Assembly (NCBI GenBank): GCA_028583605.1
Contig: CM053331.1
Span: 16,600,857-16,664,856 of the forward strand
Reading direction: 5' to 3'
DNA from: Dastarcus helophoroides
Taxonomy: Eukaryota; Arthropoda; Insecta; Coleoptera; Bothrideridae
Length of the DNA: 64,000 nt
The notes beneath the pieces were generated by a model. The model was given only the letters and a program-made list of their open reading frames with translations, was not told the origin of the DNA and did not search any database. Positions 48,789 through 60,095 of this stretch are shown here, in pieces (position 1 is the first letter of the stretch; each line of letters begins with the position of its first letter). The translations under genes and the position numbers were made by a program.

Positions 48789-50740
48789 AGGATGAGGCAC
48801 TTGCCCCCCTCTAGTTCATGCAGCAAACCGAAAATTTATAGGTATTCAATTGGGAGACTTTCCGATTCTTCAGAATTCATCCTTTTCTTGAAAAGTTTTT
48901 CGAAATTTTTATGTTGTTTCCAAATTTCGTATATTTTCTTACAAAATTTGTCTTTTTCTTTGCAAATTTCGCATTTATTCATAAAATTCGACTTCTTTTA
49001 TTAAATATGGCTGTCAAAATTTCGGTTCAGTTCGTTCTTTTTTTTTTTGAAATTTCGGCATTTCTTGAAATTTGACTTTTTCGGAAAATTTCAGCTTGTT
49101 TATTAAAATTTGCCTTTTCCTGAAAATTAGGTCAACCTTCTGATAAAAAAGGATATTATTTGGAATTTTTCTAAAAGGACAAACATTACAAAGAAAGTTT
49201 TAACTTGTTTATCAAAATTTTGACATTGTATCACAATATTTGACATTTTCTGACGCCCGTTGAGGCCTGTCTTTCTTTGACTCGAGGAGTCAAAATAAAA
49301 TAAATATTCGATTTTTTTTGCCCTTTTTTTAAATTTCGATAAAATCTGTTTCTTTCTGGGAAATTTCGAAATTTCACTAAAATTAAACGTTTTTTCTCAA
49401 AATTTAGATCTTTTTCGCAAAAGTTCTCTAGTAATATCGTCTTTTTCTCGGAGTGCTGACTTTTTTAATTTCGACTTTTTTTTAATTTGACTTATTTTGC
49501 AAAATTTTTTGCCCATTTCCAAGGTTACTCGAAATTTCGCTTTTTTTTCAAGTCCGATATTCTTCTGAACATTTAGGTGAAATTTTCGATCTTTTAGATT
49601 CTGATTTTTTTTTTAGAAATTTTGACTGTTTTCCGAAAGTTTGCTTTTTTCAGGAAATCTTGATTTTTATCCTCAATATCTGATATATAATATTTCTATA
49701 AGTTCTTTTTCTTCCTGGCAAATTCGTCTTTTTTTTTCCAAAATTGTGAATTTTTCTAAAATAGCCTTTACCTAAAATTCGCCTGTTCTTTAAAATTTGT
49801 CTTTTTTGAAATTTCGATTTTATTTTCAAAATCGTACTTTTTGGACTTTTTCAAAAATATTTCATTTATTTCAAAATGTTGTCACTTTTCAAAATATTTG
49901 TCTTTTTCAACAAATTATGACTTTGAGCTCAAATGGTTTTATGGTTTTGACAATGTTCACTCTCCTCTCTAAATTAGATCGAAATGTTAATAAAAATGTT
50001 GCAAAAAATATTTTTGGGGGTTTTGAGAAAAAACATTCTTGTAAATTCAACATCTTTACTAAATTTTAAATTTTGAGAACAATGTTTTTGAAAATTGCGA
50101 CTATTCTTTCTCAAAATTCGACTTTTTCTAAAAATTGCGTCTTTTCACAAAATTGGACCACTAAATATTTTGACTTTTTTCGAATTTTAAACCTTTCTCA
50201 ATTTTTTGAGAAAGATTGGGTTTTTATTTTTAATATGATTTATTGAAAATTTCAACTTTTCCAATTTCCTTCTCAAAATTCGACTTTCTTTTGGAAATTT
50301 GGAATATTTTCTAAAAAGTTCGATATTTTTTTGGACATTGCAACGTAAGTTTCAAATACCGTGATTTTTTTCGAAGCCTTTTTTTCTGTTTTTTTTTTAA
50401 ATTTGATTCTCGGTAATTTCAACTTCATCTTATTCTCCAAATTTGGAATTTTATCTCAAAATTCGATATTATCTGTTTCTGGATATTTCCATCTAAAATT
50501 GATTTTTTTCTGAGGATTTGGACTTTTCCACAAAATTCACTTTATTCACAAAAATTGACCTTTGGAAATTTCGTCTTTTTTGCATTTCTACTTTTTCAAA
50601 ATTTTGACATTTCTTAAAAAGTTTGTCGAAAGGTTTTTTCTTAAGATTGGGCCTCTTTTCGAAATTTCGACTTTCATCTGAAAATGCGATCTCCCCAGTT
50701 TTATAGTTTTTAGTGAAAATACACATTACTCAGCCGAAAG
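48789..50740 (+). repeat. Leader plus long degenerate TTTCGAC array
   Basis: A leader, GGCACTTGCCCCCCTCTAG then TTCATGCAGCAAACCGAAAA (48795-48835), opens about 1.9 kb of loosely repeated TTTTTC, TCAAAATTTCGAC and AAATTTGAC words. The + strand is strongly pyrimidine-rich. Unit length is irregular, mostly 18-25 bp. Open frames in it (49797-50069, 50493-50726) are Phe-rich artefacts. Confidence 0.7.
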
Positions 50741-51286
50741 GTTTGAATTTTTCAGAATGACTGTTACCTCCCCCGTCCACCTGAAGAAAATCTTGCCAAC
50801 GCTCAGGTTTAAAATATTTCATGATTTGCATTGCATGCCTGTCATGTAGGTTATTTTACTAGAATTTCTGAATGTCCTTACTGTGAAATTTGATCCTCAA
50901 ATTGGTGTTTTGTAAATCTATTAATTCCATTTATACCCATTTGGAACTGTTTCTGGGTCCTATTATAAATGACAGGAAAAAATACGGAAACTATGAGCAA
51001 TTTGTTCGGATGGAAATATTTTAAATCTCGATTCAAATTGGTTTATTAAGTTTTGAATTTCCTGGCCATATTTACTTCTATCTGAAGGAGTTTGTTTTCT
51101 CAAGCATGGAAAACGTTTTGTATTTTTTGACAACATATGTTTCTTTCAAATGGTAAGTTTTTTCCTCAAATTGTTTGACATTTTCTTTTCCAAAATTTTT
51201 ATGTAAAGCAGTAGAGCTTACGCGGGCCGCATCTTCCTTGGTACAAAGGTTAATATCGATACCACGTTGTAGTCTGTCTCGGTATA
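50741..51286. other. Spacer
   Basis: No gene or repeat was recognised. Confidence 0.35.
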
Positions 51287-52701
51287 TAGTGTGTCCCACC
51301 AGGAATCGCCGCGATCGATATCTGACAAGTACTTTTCCAAAAAATTTGAAAATTTAGCAACTTAGCAAAGTCGATGGGGCCAACACAACTAAAATATTCG
51401 CAAAGTGGTAATATTTCCGGTTATACCGGAAGTTGACACCAACTTCGTTATTTTAAATGAGATACTCTATATACCGGGTGTTTTTTTTAGTTGAGAGGTT
51501 ACCTTTATATGAAGTACTACTTATTATAAAGGCAAGCTGATTTTGTCGATGGGGCTAATCGGGGCTAAACTGTCTTCTAAAAATATATTTCCCCCCACTA
51601 CCGGTTATACCGGAAGTACACATCAACATTCTTATTTTAAACTTTATATTTTATTTGGATTTTACGTAAAAAAATAAGGTGAGTTTACGTATACATGTTT
51701 ATGGCTACCTTTGATAGTTTTAAAGATATTTCAATTTTTCGAAAAAAAAAAAATGGCAGAAAAGAGGGTTATTTTGGCTCTTTGCATCTTTTTTATTATT
51801 TGCAGTAAAAACATGAAATTTGGGTTGACGTCAGGGAATATTATAAAAACTCTAATAACGTAATCAGATTTTACATCTGTTATACCAAAACTATCAAATT
51901 TGCTGTTGATAATAAAAATGCCGAAATAAAATTTCTAGTTATGTCGACTAGTCATGTTTTAATTTTAGCTTCATTACACACTATGAATTACTATAAATAA
52001 TTTGACTGATTGTTTCATAATATAATTGTCTATATTGATTGTTTCTTTTTTTAAGTACATTTTATTTGTTTCTACTCATTATGCCACTGATAGGCTACTT
52101 ATTAAGAAATCAGTGAATGTGAAATAAAAAGAAGTTAAAATGGCAATTATTTACAAACATTGTAAAAGAAACTCCCGCAAGGCCTACATCAGTTGAAAGA
52201 AGATACCAGATAGGTCAAAAAAATATAGGGTATTCCATTTGAGATAACAAAGTTATTGCTGTTTAAATTTACGAAAATATGCAGACCTGAATTCAACACT
52301 CGGTATAATGTTTTTGAAGATATGAAAGATGTGCAAGATAGCTTTGTATGTGTTCTACTTACGTACCAAATGTGAAATAAATATCTGGCTTTCGGAAAAA
52401 GATACTTTCGTGGGAAAATGCATCTGTCAAATTTTTTATAAAAATCCAATAATCTCAAAAATTATAAATTTTAGGAACAATATTTGTTATCCAAAGTGAC
52501 TTTAATTTATCAAATAAAATCCAAAAATGCATTTAAAATAACGAAATCGGTGTCAACTTCCGGTATAAGCGGAAGTATTACAACTTTGCTAATATTTTAG
52601 TTGTGTTGGCCTTGTCGACTTTGCTAAGTTGTTAAATTTTTAAACTTTTTAGATGAGTACTTTGTCAGAAATTGATCAAACGATTCCAGGTGGGACACTG
52701 T
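51287..52701. mobile_element. 1.4-kb inverted-repeat element with CCGGTTATACCGG motifs
   Basis: The left end GTGTCCCACCAGGAATCG (from 51291) and the right end, whose inverse is GTGTCCCACCTGGAATCG, bound arms of about 190 bp (51287-51475 and 52520-52701). The arms share AACTTAGCAAAGTCGA and the palindrome TTCCGG-TTATA-CCGGAA. TA lies next to both ends. The interior has no transposase. A fragment of the interior (51516-51890) is repeated at 54932-55318. Confidence 0.7.
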
Positions 52702-53010
52702 AGAAGGGTTGCACTGTAATAGAAATAATGAAGTTAGATTCGACTGAGTTAATATTTAGAGTCACATTTGCAGCACACACCTTTTCAAAATAATAATTGG
52801 TTTAAACATAATTAAATCTAGATAAATTTTTTACACCTAATATATTATTTACTAAAAGAATTTTCCAAACATCAACATAGATCTTAAAGATAAAAATCGA
52901 AATAATAGAAGACAACAAATTAACATGGACCAATTAGAAAATTTAATTAGTTAAAAATATTATTAATGAATTGATTAATTAATCATTAGTATTAAGAAGA
53001 CTGTCATAGC

Positions 53011-53060
53011 AATTAAACTTCGATGTTTCCTTCCCGTTAGAGCTCGTCATTAATGCATAA
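53011..53060 (-). ncRNA. Degenerate hammerhead-like motif (Penelope-type)
   Basis: On the minus strand TGACGAG, a CTCTAACGGGAAG segment and GGAAACATCGAAG follow one another. Relative to the intact copy at 47342-47388, stem II is disrupted and ACATCGATGT has mutated. The flanking TTATGCATTA also corresponds to that copy, so both derive from one Penelope family. Confidence 0.45.
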
Positions 53061-53371
53061 CGGCAGAGTGGTTAAAAAATGGACGATGTTTTAGAAAAGA
53101 GACAAATTAAATATATGTAACAGGTTAGGAGTTTAGATCGTACCAAATGAATAAAATCTTATTAGAAAACATCATTATAAAAAGGTGTTGCACTTATTAA
53201 AAAACTCATATCTGCAAAAAAAGTCGGACTGAAAATATTAAGATAAAAATAACAAATAATTGTTTTGTTTCAAAACAATCGAGTAAGGTTAATTATATTT
53301 TCTAAAATGAGAACCCAAGTCATTTAAATATACTGATAATTGATAATGTGATTCGTTAACAGCGAATAGTT

Positions 53372-53389
53372 AAAAAAAAAGATAAAAAA
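53372..53389 (-). terminator. Pol III terminator of the tRNA gene
   Basis: On the minus strand, two T runs (six at 53389-53384 and nine at 53380-53372) follow the tRNA 3' end by about 7 nt. Confidence 0.7.
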
Positions 53390-53395
53390 GGTTTT

Positions 53396-53467
53396 TGGAG
53401 GAGCTGGGATTTGAACCCAGGACTTTCAGCATGCGAAGCAGACACTCTACCACTGAGTTACACCCCC
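53396..53467 (-). tRNA. tRNA-Ala, anticodon CGC
   Basis: A 72-nt cloverleaf is readable. The acceptor GGGGGTG pairs with CTCCTCC, including the G3:U70 pair that identifies tRNA-Ala, with one T-T mismatch at position 6. The D arm is ACTC-AGTGGTA-GAGT, and the anticodon stem TCTGC/GCTGA has one mismatch. The loop TTCGCAT gives anticodon CGC, and the T arm is CTGGG-TTCAAAT-CCCAG. A-box and B-box match pol III promoters and T runs follow downstream. The two stem mismatches leave open that this is a tRNA pseudogene or tRNA-derived repeat, but the CCCAG/CTGGG arm and terminator favour a gene. Confidence 0.82.
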
Positions 53468-54081
53468 ACTGTATACGGTTTCTCAAGAAGCAGCTCTCCC
53501 GCCTCCTAATAACTTATTATCATAAGGGATTAGGATCTAACGGTACGTTTACACTAGACACCTTATTCCGTACATTTCTCTGTGAGATGAAACTATTCCG
53601 AAAGGATCTATTAAAGACTTATCTACACAGCTCAGCTGATAAATTACTCGACACAAAATGTTCTGTATATTTTATTTCAGAGACAAATATACGGAGTAAT
53701 GTGTCGAATGTAAATGTACCGTAACAAATATCAAGTAAAATACCTACACATTTATGACGATTAATTTATCTATCTTAATAAATATAACTTAATACATAGG
53801 CAAATATGAACCAAAATGTATATGAATAATCACGTATTAGCGAATATTGTTCGACAAATAGCGTAATTATAGCTTTTTGAGAAGAGCACACTTATAATGA
53901 CTTGGTTCTATTTTTTCAACAAAAATCATTCTTTATGTGCAAAGAACAAGTTGTAAGCAGGTCTTACAACCAGAACATAATCAAAAACCGGAAAAAACCG
54001 TAATTTTTTGCCAGAAAATTGGAGTTAACTTCTTTATTAGGTCCAGTTAAGGTTCAAACACGAGTAAAAATATTTACATAC
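53468..54081. other. Spacer
   Basis: No gene or repeat was recognised. Confidence 0.35.
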
Positions 54082-54940
54082 TAGCTGTTGCCGAAGACTT
54101 CGTCCGCGTAGAATTAGATAACTTTTAACGTTTTTCTAGATAATATTAACATACTATGTTAGTTCCTCGGGGTTCAATTTTCTAAAAAAAACTTTCAATG
54201 TTAGGCATGCTCATTTCTCGATGAAGCCATAAATTGAATATACTATCCAACCTTAGGTTTCTGTATCTGTTATAGGTCCGTCAATAATTAGCTACGATAT
54301 CTTTTTTAATTTTAGATATACAAAGGTGATAAAACAAAACGGTCTAAAATGCTATTAAAAAATATTAGCTAAGGCTGAAATTTTTAAATAAATAGTATTT
54401 TCAAAAACAGTTTTTGGATTTTTAATAAAATTATTATGTTATATTATATTAAATTTAGATATCAAAAAATTACCTTGAGTTCATTTTAAAAGAGAAACTT
54501 TTACAGGAAGATCTTTGTAAAATTTTGGTGACAATCAAATTTCGTAATTCCCATCTCCAATAATGGAAATGACAATTAATTGCGCCACTTCCCTGGCGAT
54601 ACTTATCAGTCTTACAATCATTAATCAGTTTAATTGATAAATGAAAATATTTAAACAATAAAAACCGTTATAAATTCAAAAATTGCAAACAACTGTCAAT
54701 GTACTGTCATCAGAAATATTAATTTGCTGCCTGTCTACTCAAATTTGGCTACCGGAACCTGTCGCATTGACATAGGTCAGAGCGTACTTTTAACGCACCT
54801 TTAGGCCCCCTTTAGGTCGAGTTTCCAAAAATCCCTCCTTAGTGTGCGCCTACATTAGAAAAAGAACCTCTGTGCAAAATTTCGAGTTCCTAGAGTTAGC
54901 GGTTTGGGTTGTGCGTTGATGTCAGTCAGTAGCACTTATT
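54082..54940 (+). repeat. Dispersed repeat of the TAGCTGTTGCC...CTTCGTCCGCG type
   Basis: It starts TAGCTGTTGCC then GACTTCGTCCGCGTAGAATT, and ends near CAAAATTTCGAGTTCCTAG and GTGCGTTGATGTCAGTCAGT. These two blocks are familiar as the two ends of a common insect interspersed repeat. Its class is debated in my memory (RTE-related or Helitron-like), so I leave it open. The first 290 bp match 61165-61470. Confidence 0.6.
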
Positions 54941-55318
54941 TATAAAGGCAAACTGATTTTGTCCATGGGGATATTCGGGGCCAAGCTACCTTTTAAAAAT
55001 ATTTTCAACTTCCTCTCACTTCCGGTTATATCGGAGGTAGACATCAACTTTCTTATTTTAAATAGCAACTTCCATATTTTATATTTTATTTGGATTTTAC
55101 GTAAAAAAACAAGGTGAGTTTATGTATACATGTTTATTGCTATCTTTGATAGTTTTAAAGATATTTTAATTTTTCAAAAAAAAAATGACAGAAAACAGGG
55201 TTACTTTGACTCTTTGTATCTTTTTTATTATTTGCAGTAAAAAACGAAATTTGGGTTGAAGTCATGGGATATTATGGAGACCATAACAACGTACTCATAT
55301 TTTACATTTATTTTACAG
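54932..55318 (+). repeat. Fragment of the 51.3-kb element interior
   Basis: Direct repeat of 51516-51890, sharing TATAAAGGCAA.CTGATTTT, TTGGATTTTACGTAAAAAA, and TCTTTTTTATTATTTGCAGT. It includes a TTCCGGTTATATCGGA motif. The terminal inverted repeats of the parent are absent. Confidence 0.75.
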
Positions 55319-55730
55319 GCTGATGGAAATTTTATGACCTTTATTGTTTTTGTTTTAGTTAAAAAAACGCTGTTTTTTAAATTGGGGCTCTATGTGTTTT
55401 GGTCATTTTTGGATTCTTCATATAGAAAGGAGAAAAAAGTTTGGTTACTTATTTTTCAAAATTTTGCACCATTACAGAGGTATTTTACTTAAATCTCAAA
55501 ATAAAAAGAATCAAACAACTCTTTTTTTTTCCAGTAGGAAATTAGATGTAGGCTCATGGAGCCTTGAGGTATCTATATCATGAGTTCGGGAGTCCATTGG
55601 TAGCGTACCTAACAACTAATGCGGTAATTATCCAGTCCCACATAATAAAAAGCATTTTTTCGTTTCCCTTTTTTTTCTTCCTTTCTTATCTTCTTTTTGA
55701 ATATTCTTTCTTTTGGTATTAGTTAGAATA

Positions 55731-57062
55731 TGGCACTAGGGTGCTTGTTCTCCCCTAGTTCATACAACCAATCGCAAATGTATATTCTTAACATTCTAAA
55801 AATTTTCATCTGTTCCTGAAAATTAGTCCTTTCGGTGAAATTTCGACATTATCACGAAATTTCGACTTTTTTCTAAAAATTCGTTCATTTTCACAAAAAT
55901 TTTCTTTTTCTTTTGAAATTTCGAATTTATACTAAAATTCGAGCTCTTTTATCTAAATGCGACTTTCTCAAAATTTCCAATTTCTCTCTGAAAATTTTGT
56001 TTTTCTTTCCTCAAAATTTCGACATTTTTCAAAATTTGACTTTTTCTGAAAATTTCAATTTCTTTTTAAATTCGTCTTTTTACAAAATAAATCGACCTGA
56101 TGGATTTTTGTTAAAAGGTAAGAATTTAAGAAAACTTATATTCCTACTTGTTTCTCAAAATTTTGACTATTTTCTCAATAGCGGATATTTTCGGACGTTA
56201 CAGTGGGTCAGGGGGCAGCTTGTTTTTCACTCAGACGGCCTTAAAAAATAAATATTGAGTCGAGAAATTATGACTATTTTTTGCTTGAAATATCGACTTT
56301 TTTCCTACAATTTTCCTCAAAATTCACCCCTTTTTTTGATATTTCGTCAAAATTTGACTTTTTTCTCGAAATTTCGATCTTTTTCTCAAAACGTCGATAT
56401 TTTTCTCGAAATTTTTATTTTTTTCAAATTTTGTTTGGGTATTTGGAATTTTCGATTTTTACCTTGAAAATCATCTTTTTCTTTAAATTTTGATATTTTT
56501 AAAATTTTTTCAAAAGGTCAGGTTTTTATATTAAATTTGATTTCTTCCGACTTAGACCAAAACTGCGTTTTTTTTTTAAATTATAATTTGTCTTTCTTTT
56601 AACAAAGCCTATAAAGTCGAGGTTTGAGAAAGTGGAATTTTGAATATAAATTCAAAAATTTTACTTTTTTCCTCTTAAAGTTGGACTGTACTGAAGTTTT
56701 TGAATATTTCATAGGAATTTCGACCTTTTTCTCAAAATTTTGACTGTCCAGATATTTCAACCTGTTTCTCAAAATTCATTCTAGTCTTGAAGTTTCGACT
56801 AAATGTTTTGTAACGAGAATTTTTTGCTTAAAATTGAGCTTTTTATTAAAAATTCGACTTTTTCTGAAAATTAGTTCATTTATTTAGAATTGGATTAATA
56901 TTTTGCTAAAACCATAACAATTTTGAGAATAGTATTTCTACGAAATTCAGAGAAAAAACTGAAAATTTTAACTTTTCAAAAAAAGTGAAAAAGCGAATGT
57001 TGGAAATCAATATTCGCATTCATATTCGCGAATATAGAAAAACCAACATTCGTTACATCCCT
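55731..57062 (+). repeat. Leader plus degenerate TTTCGAC array, second copy
   Basis: GGCACTAGGGTGCTTGTTCT then CCCCTAGTTCATACAACCAA (55732-55771) matches the leader at 48795-48835. It is followed by about 1.2 kb of TTTTTC and TCAAAATTTCGAC words. The right side ends in TATTCGCGAATAT and the inverse of GGGATGTAACGAATGTTGG at about 57044-57062, which resembles a hAT-type end. Confidence 0.65.
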
Positions 57063-57442
57063 ATAATTTAACTTATTCTATAATGTATTAGTATATAAGC
57101 CAAAATTATAATTAAAACATCACCAAAGCTGGAATCGAGATTGTTTAAATTAATATTTGCTTTTGCTTGATTTACTGTTTATATTTGTTAAAATCATATC
57201 AATCTCCGAGCACTAAATTATTTTTGAAATATAATAGCGAAAATTATAGTCATGCTAAATGGAGAATGGTGTTGATTGGGGACATTTTTTAATTATTAGT
57301 AAAGAAAACGAGGAAAAATTATTTCTAGGTGAGTAACAAGCTAACAGTGGTAGCAAAGCTTTAACTTTTTTTTGGGGTAGTTTCGTGTATTTGATGCGAC
57401 TCCGGGGACACCTTGTTAATGCTAGGCGAAGGTGAAACTTAC
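57063..57442. other. Spacer directly 3' of the exon candidate (minus-strand view: start of its intron)
   Basis: No gene or repeat was recognised. Confidence 0.35.
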
Positions 57443-57655
57443 AGTTTGCGCTTCCTCTGCGGTGTCAGGTGGTGGTGCAGTGAGTTCCTGGTAGGATTCG
57501 CCGCTGCCTCTTCGGCTGGGCGCCCCACAAACGGCTCTGCGGAAGGCGCGGGCGACCAGCGAGCAGAGACCGCAGTGCCGGTCGCCCCTGCGCCGACCCG
57601 CATGTTCCACTGTTAGCTCCCGTCCGTTGCCATCGCCACCGCAGCACGCCACTGC
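57443..57655 (-). CDS. Candidate first coding exon of an unidentified gene, CpG-rich
   Basis: A GC- and CpG-rich island in AT-rich DNA, ending on the minus strand in ACT followed by the strong donor GTAAGT (57442-57437). Two frames are open up to the donor. Frame 1 (phase 0 at the donor) reads GDRHCGLCSLVARAFRRAV and ends PPPDTAEEAQT. It has no ATG here, so its start would lie in an upstream exon. Frame 2 has an ATG at 57603-57601 and reads MRVGAGATGTAVSARWS, ending HHLTPQRKRK plus two bases. Frame 1 joins the exon at 19736 as AEEAQT-KAAGVTIDI; frame 2 also stays open. I recognise neither protein. The island is consistent with a promoter-proximal exon. An unspliced GC-rich repeat is the alternative. 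Confidence 0.45.
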
Positions 57656-59388
57656 TTTCCTTATGCCTTGTCTACACTACTTTCGCACTGCGTTGTTAAA
57701 ATTTGTACAATGCGCAGGTCAACCTGTACGCCCTTTTACCACCAGCAGATACACTATGCACCACACACCGCTACAGCGTTCTAACTAAACCCACTACCAC
57801 CACTATCAATCACATTTTGCGACACTTAGCTTGTGCAATGGCGGGGTGGTTTGTGCCAGCGCGATACCTGCAATACCACATGTTTAGTGCTCATTTTTAT
57901 TCACAGGAATATAATGGTACATCGGGGAGTGCGAAAAATTATGTTTTTATGCAGCTATTCAAGATATAGAATGTACTTAACATTAATGATTAACCATCAG
58001 TAGCAGACATAAAAGTGCTTAAGTAAAATAAATAATTAATGGGCATCTTTCCAAGCAGAAGCACATCACACAAGTACAAGGCTATTCAATTAAGACTACG
58101 GTAATATTACTTACTTTAAAATGCAGTTTAAAATAAACTTTATTCTTTAGAATTAAGAAACCGTAGTAAGAAAACCTCTAACAGTTGAACTAATGAGATG
58201 GAAAAAAACAAATCATCTAAATACGCACAAACAGTTTCGATTTTGGCAATTTTTTATGTGTAATGTATATGATTCATATTTATTCAGAATCACAAATTTT
58301 ACACATGGGGTAGATAAGTGTTAGACCTTCAAATTTTTCAAAAATGTGGTTCTTGTGTTTGCTGGTTACAAATTAATGTATCATAAAAAATTTGTTCTTT
58401 ATTTTTTTTTTAAATTATAGAAGTTCTGTCACATTTTAATGCACACTACATATTGCATAAAAAACATAAAACGCAAAATTTTTATATTTTAAAATAATGC
58501 CTCCTTAACATTCCAACTTTCTCCCTAAAATTTCGAGTTAAACCGTAACTGCGACCATTTTCTTGAAAATTTGACTGCTAAACAAATTTTCTGAAATAGG
58601 TGGGTTTGTTCTACGAGACCATTTACACCTTCATATCAATATTTTACATTCCGAATTAATACATAAATTGCATCGTGAAATAAATATTATTTGCTAAACA
58701 AATGGTTGCTCACAAAACCGAAATTATTGATGTGACCAACATGGAAATCGATGTAAAATTTTATTTAAAAAATAGAGATACAGATGTAAGTTGGATGAAA
58801 TCTTGACGTTACAATAATAACATGTTATGCAAGTTACCAGTTGTTGGAAAGGAAATAGAATACTAAACACATCTGAAATGAACTGAAATTTTACCGCCTA
58901 TAAAAATCAAAGCTGGACCATGAACATGCATAGTGTGATTCACAAATTTCAATTTCATTATCAAAGATTGTAAATTTTAAATATAATTGAATAACATGCT
59001 ATTAAAATTGTCAGACAGATGTCTATTTTCAAATTTAAGCAAAAAGGAAGAAATTACGACTTCAAAATTAATAATTTTTACTTTTCTATTAAAATTTCAA
59101 GCTTTCATTTAAAATGTTAAATACATTTTCTGAACCAAAAATTCCTTGAAATCTCAACCTGAGAATTCATCAAATCCCAACTCCAAACTAGATATTTCTA
59201 CTTTTCAAAATGTCAAGTTTTCGGTTGAAATTACGCCTTGAACAATTTTTTTTTCGAATTTCAATTTTAATTTAGAAGCTAAAGGCCTCCTCTCCCTTTT
59301 TATCTTTTAAATGGTTATACAATGAAATTTGTAGGATAAAAATAAAAGCTTGTAAGCTCCTGAAAAAATGATTATAAGTGACGTAATC
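57656..59388. other. Possible promoter side of the exon candidate, then AT-rich spacer
   Basis: The first 300 bp remain moderately GC-rich and would be upstream of the minus-strand gene. No core promoter element is clear. 59040-59290 is AATTTCGA-type low complexity. No gene was recognised. Confidence 0.35.
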
Positions 59389-60095
59389 ATCCTAGATGAT
59401 GCCATAAGGTCCTTATAACAACAAATGGCACCTCGTTTGAATGTTAATAAAAATAACTATTCAGTCACACTAATTTTATTTTGAGTTAAGGGTAGTTTTG
59501 AGGTGTTAAATAAAGTGCTTGTAAATGTGCATTTCTTCTCTCGCATGCTTCGAACGGTTATACTTAGGCTTATGAAATTTAAAGAACGAAAATAATCGCA
59601 TGTAAGCTTGCGTTATCTGTTGCTACTAGTAACAGATAATCTAATCCTCGCCTATGACGTCATATAGTCACTATGACCAATAACTTTTAATGGTATCATA
59701 TGACAAGTGACGCCTCATTTGAAAGATATTTAAAAGATATATTTAGTCATATTAATTTTTTTGATATATCGCAGTATTGAGAAATTAAATAAATAATACA
59801 TTAAAACTAATTAAGCCCACAATTAATAGGAAATTAAGAGATCGCATTTGAAAAAATGCCAAAAAAGCTAAACTTGTTTTAATTCTTTAGCTTCATTTAC
59901 TTGGCTACGTTTTTATTTTAATTATTGTTTAACGCAAAATTAAAATGTAAATGTTTTATTTATTTATTCATCAAGACTAAGGCAACCCCAAATAAAAATA
60001 GTATCACTAAATAGGACTTTTAAATATTTTTCGAACAAGGTGTCACTTGCTATAGCAAGCTGTTTAAAGATATGATGTCATCTATGACGATTACA
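59389..60095. repeat. Three copies of a TGACGTCA-containing repeat, one inverted
   Basis: Copies at about 59389-59500 and 59657-59775 are in the same orientation, about 268 bp apart. They share TGACG..AT, ATGGCACCTC.TTTGAA-type and ATTTAGTCA.A.TAATTTT-type blocks. A third copy at about 59975-60095 is inverted (its inverse reads ATATTTAAAAGTCCTATTTA). The arrangement may be a single element with internal duplication. Confidence 0.5.

Noticed and set aside
53395..53724. 109-codon open frame starting MEELGFEPRTFSM
   Set aside because: Its first part is the antisense translation of the tRNA-Ala gene at 53396-53467. GFEPRTFSMRSRHSTTELHPH-type peptides are a known artefact of tRNA loci.
49797..56493. 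Phe/Lys-rich open frames within 48.8-50.7 and 55.8-56.5 kb
   Set aside because: Translations of the TTTCGAC arrays; no start context or domain.
57413..57616. 67-codon + strand open frame through the GC-rich island
   Set aside because: Shadow of the minus-strand exon candidate, which has a proper donor site.
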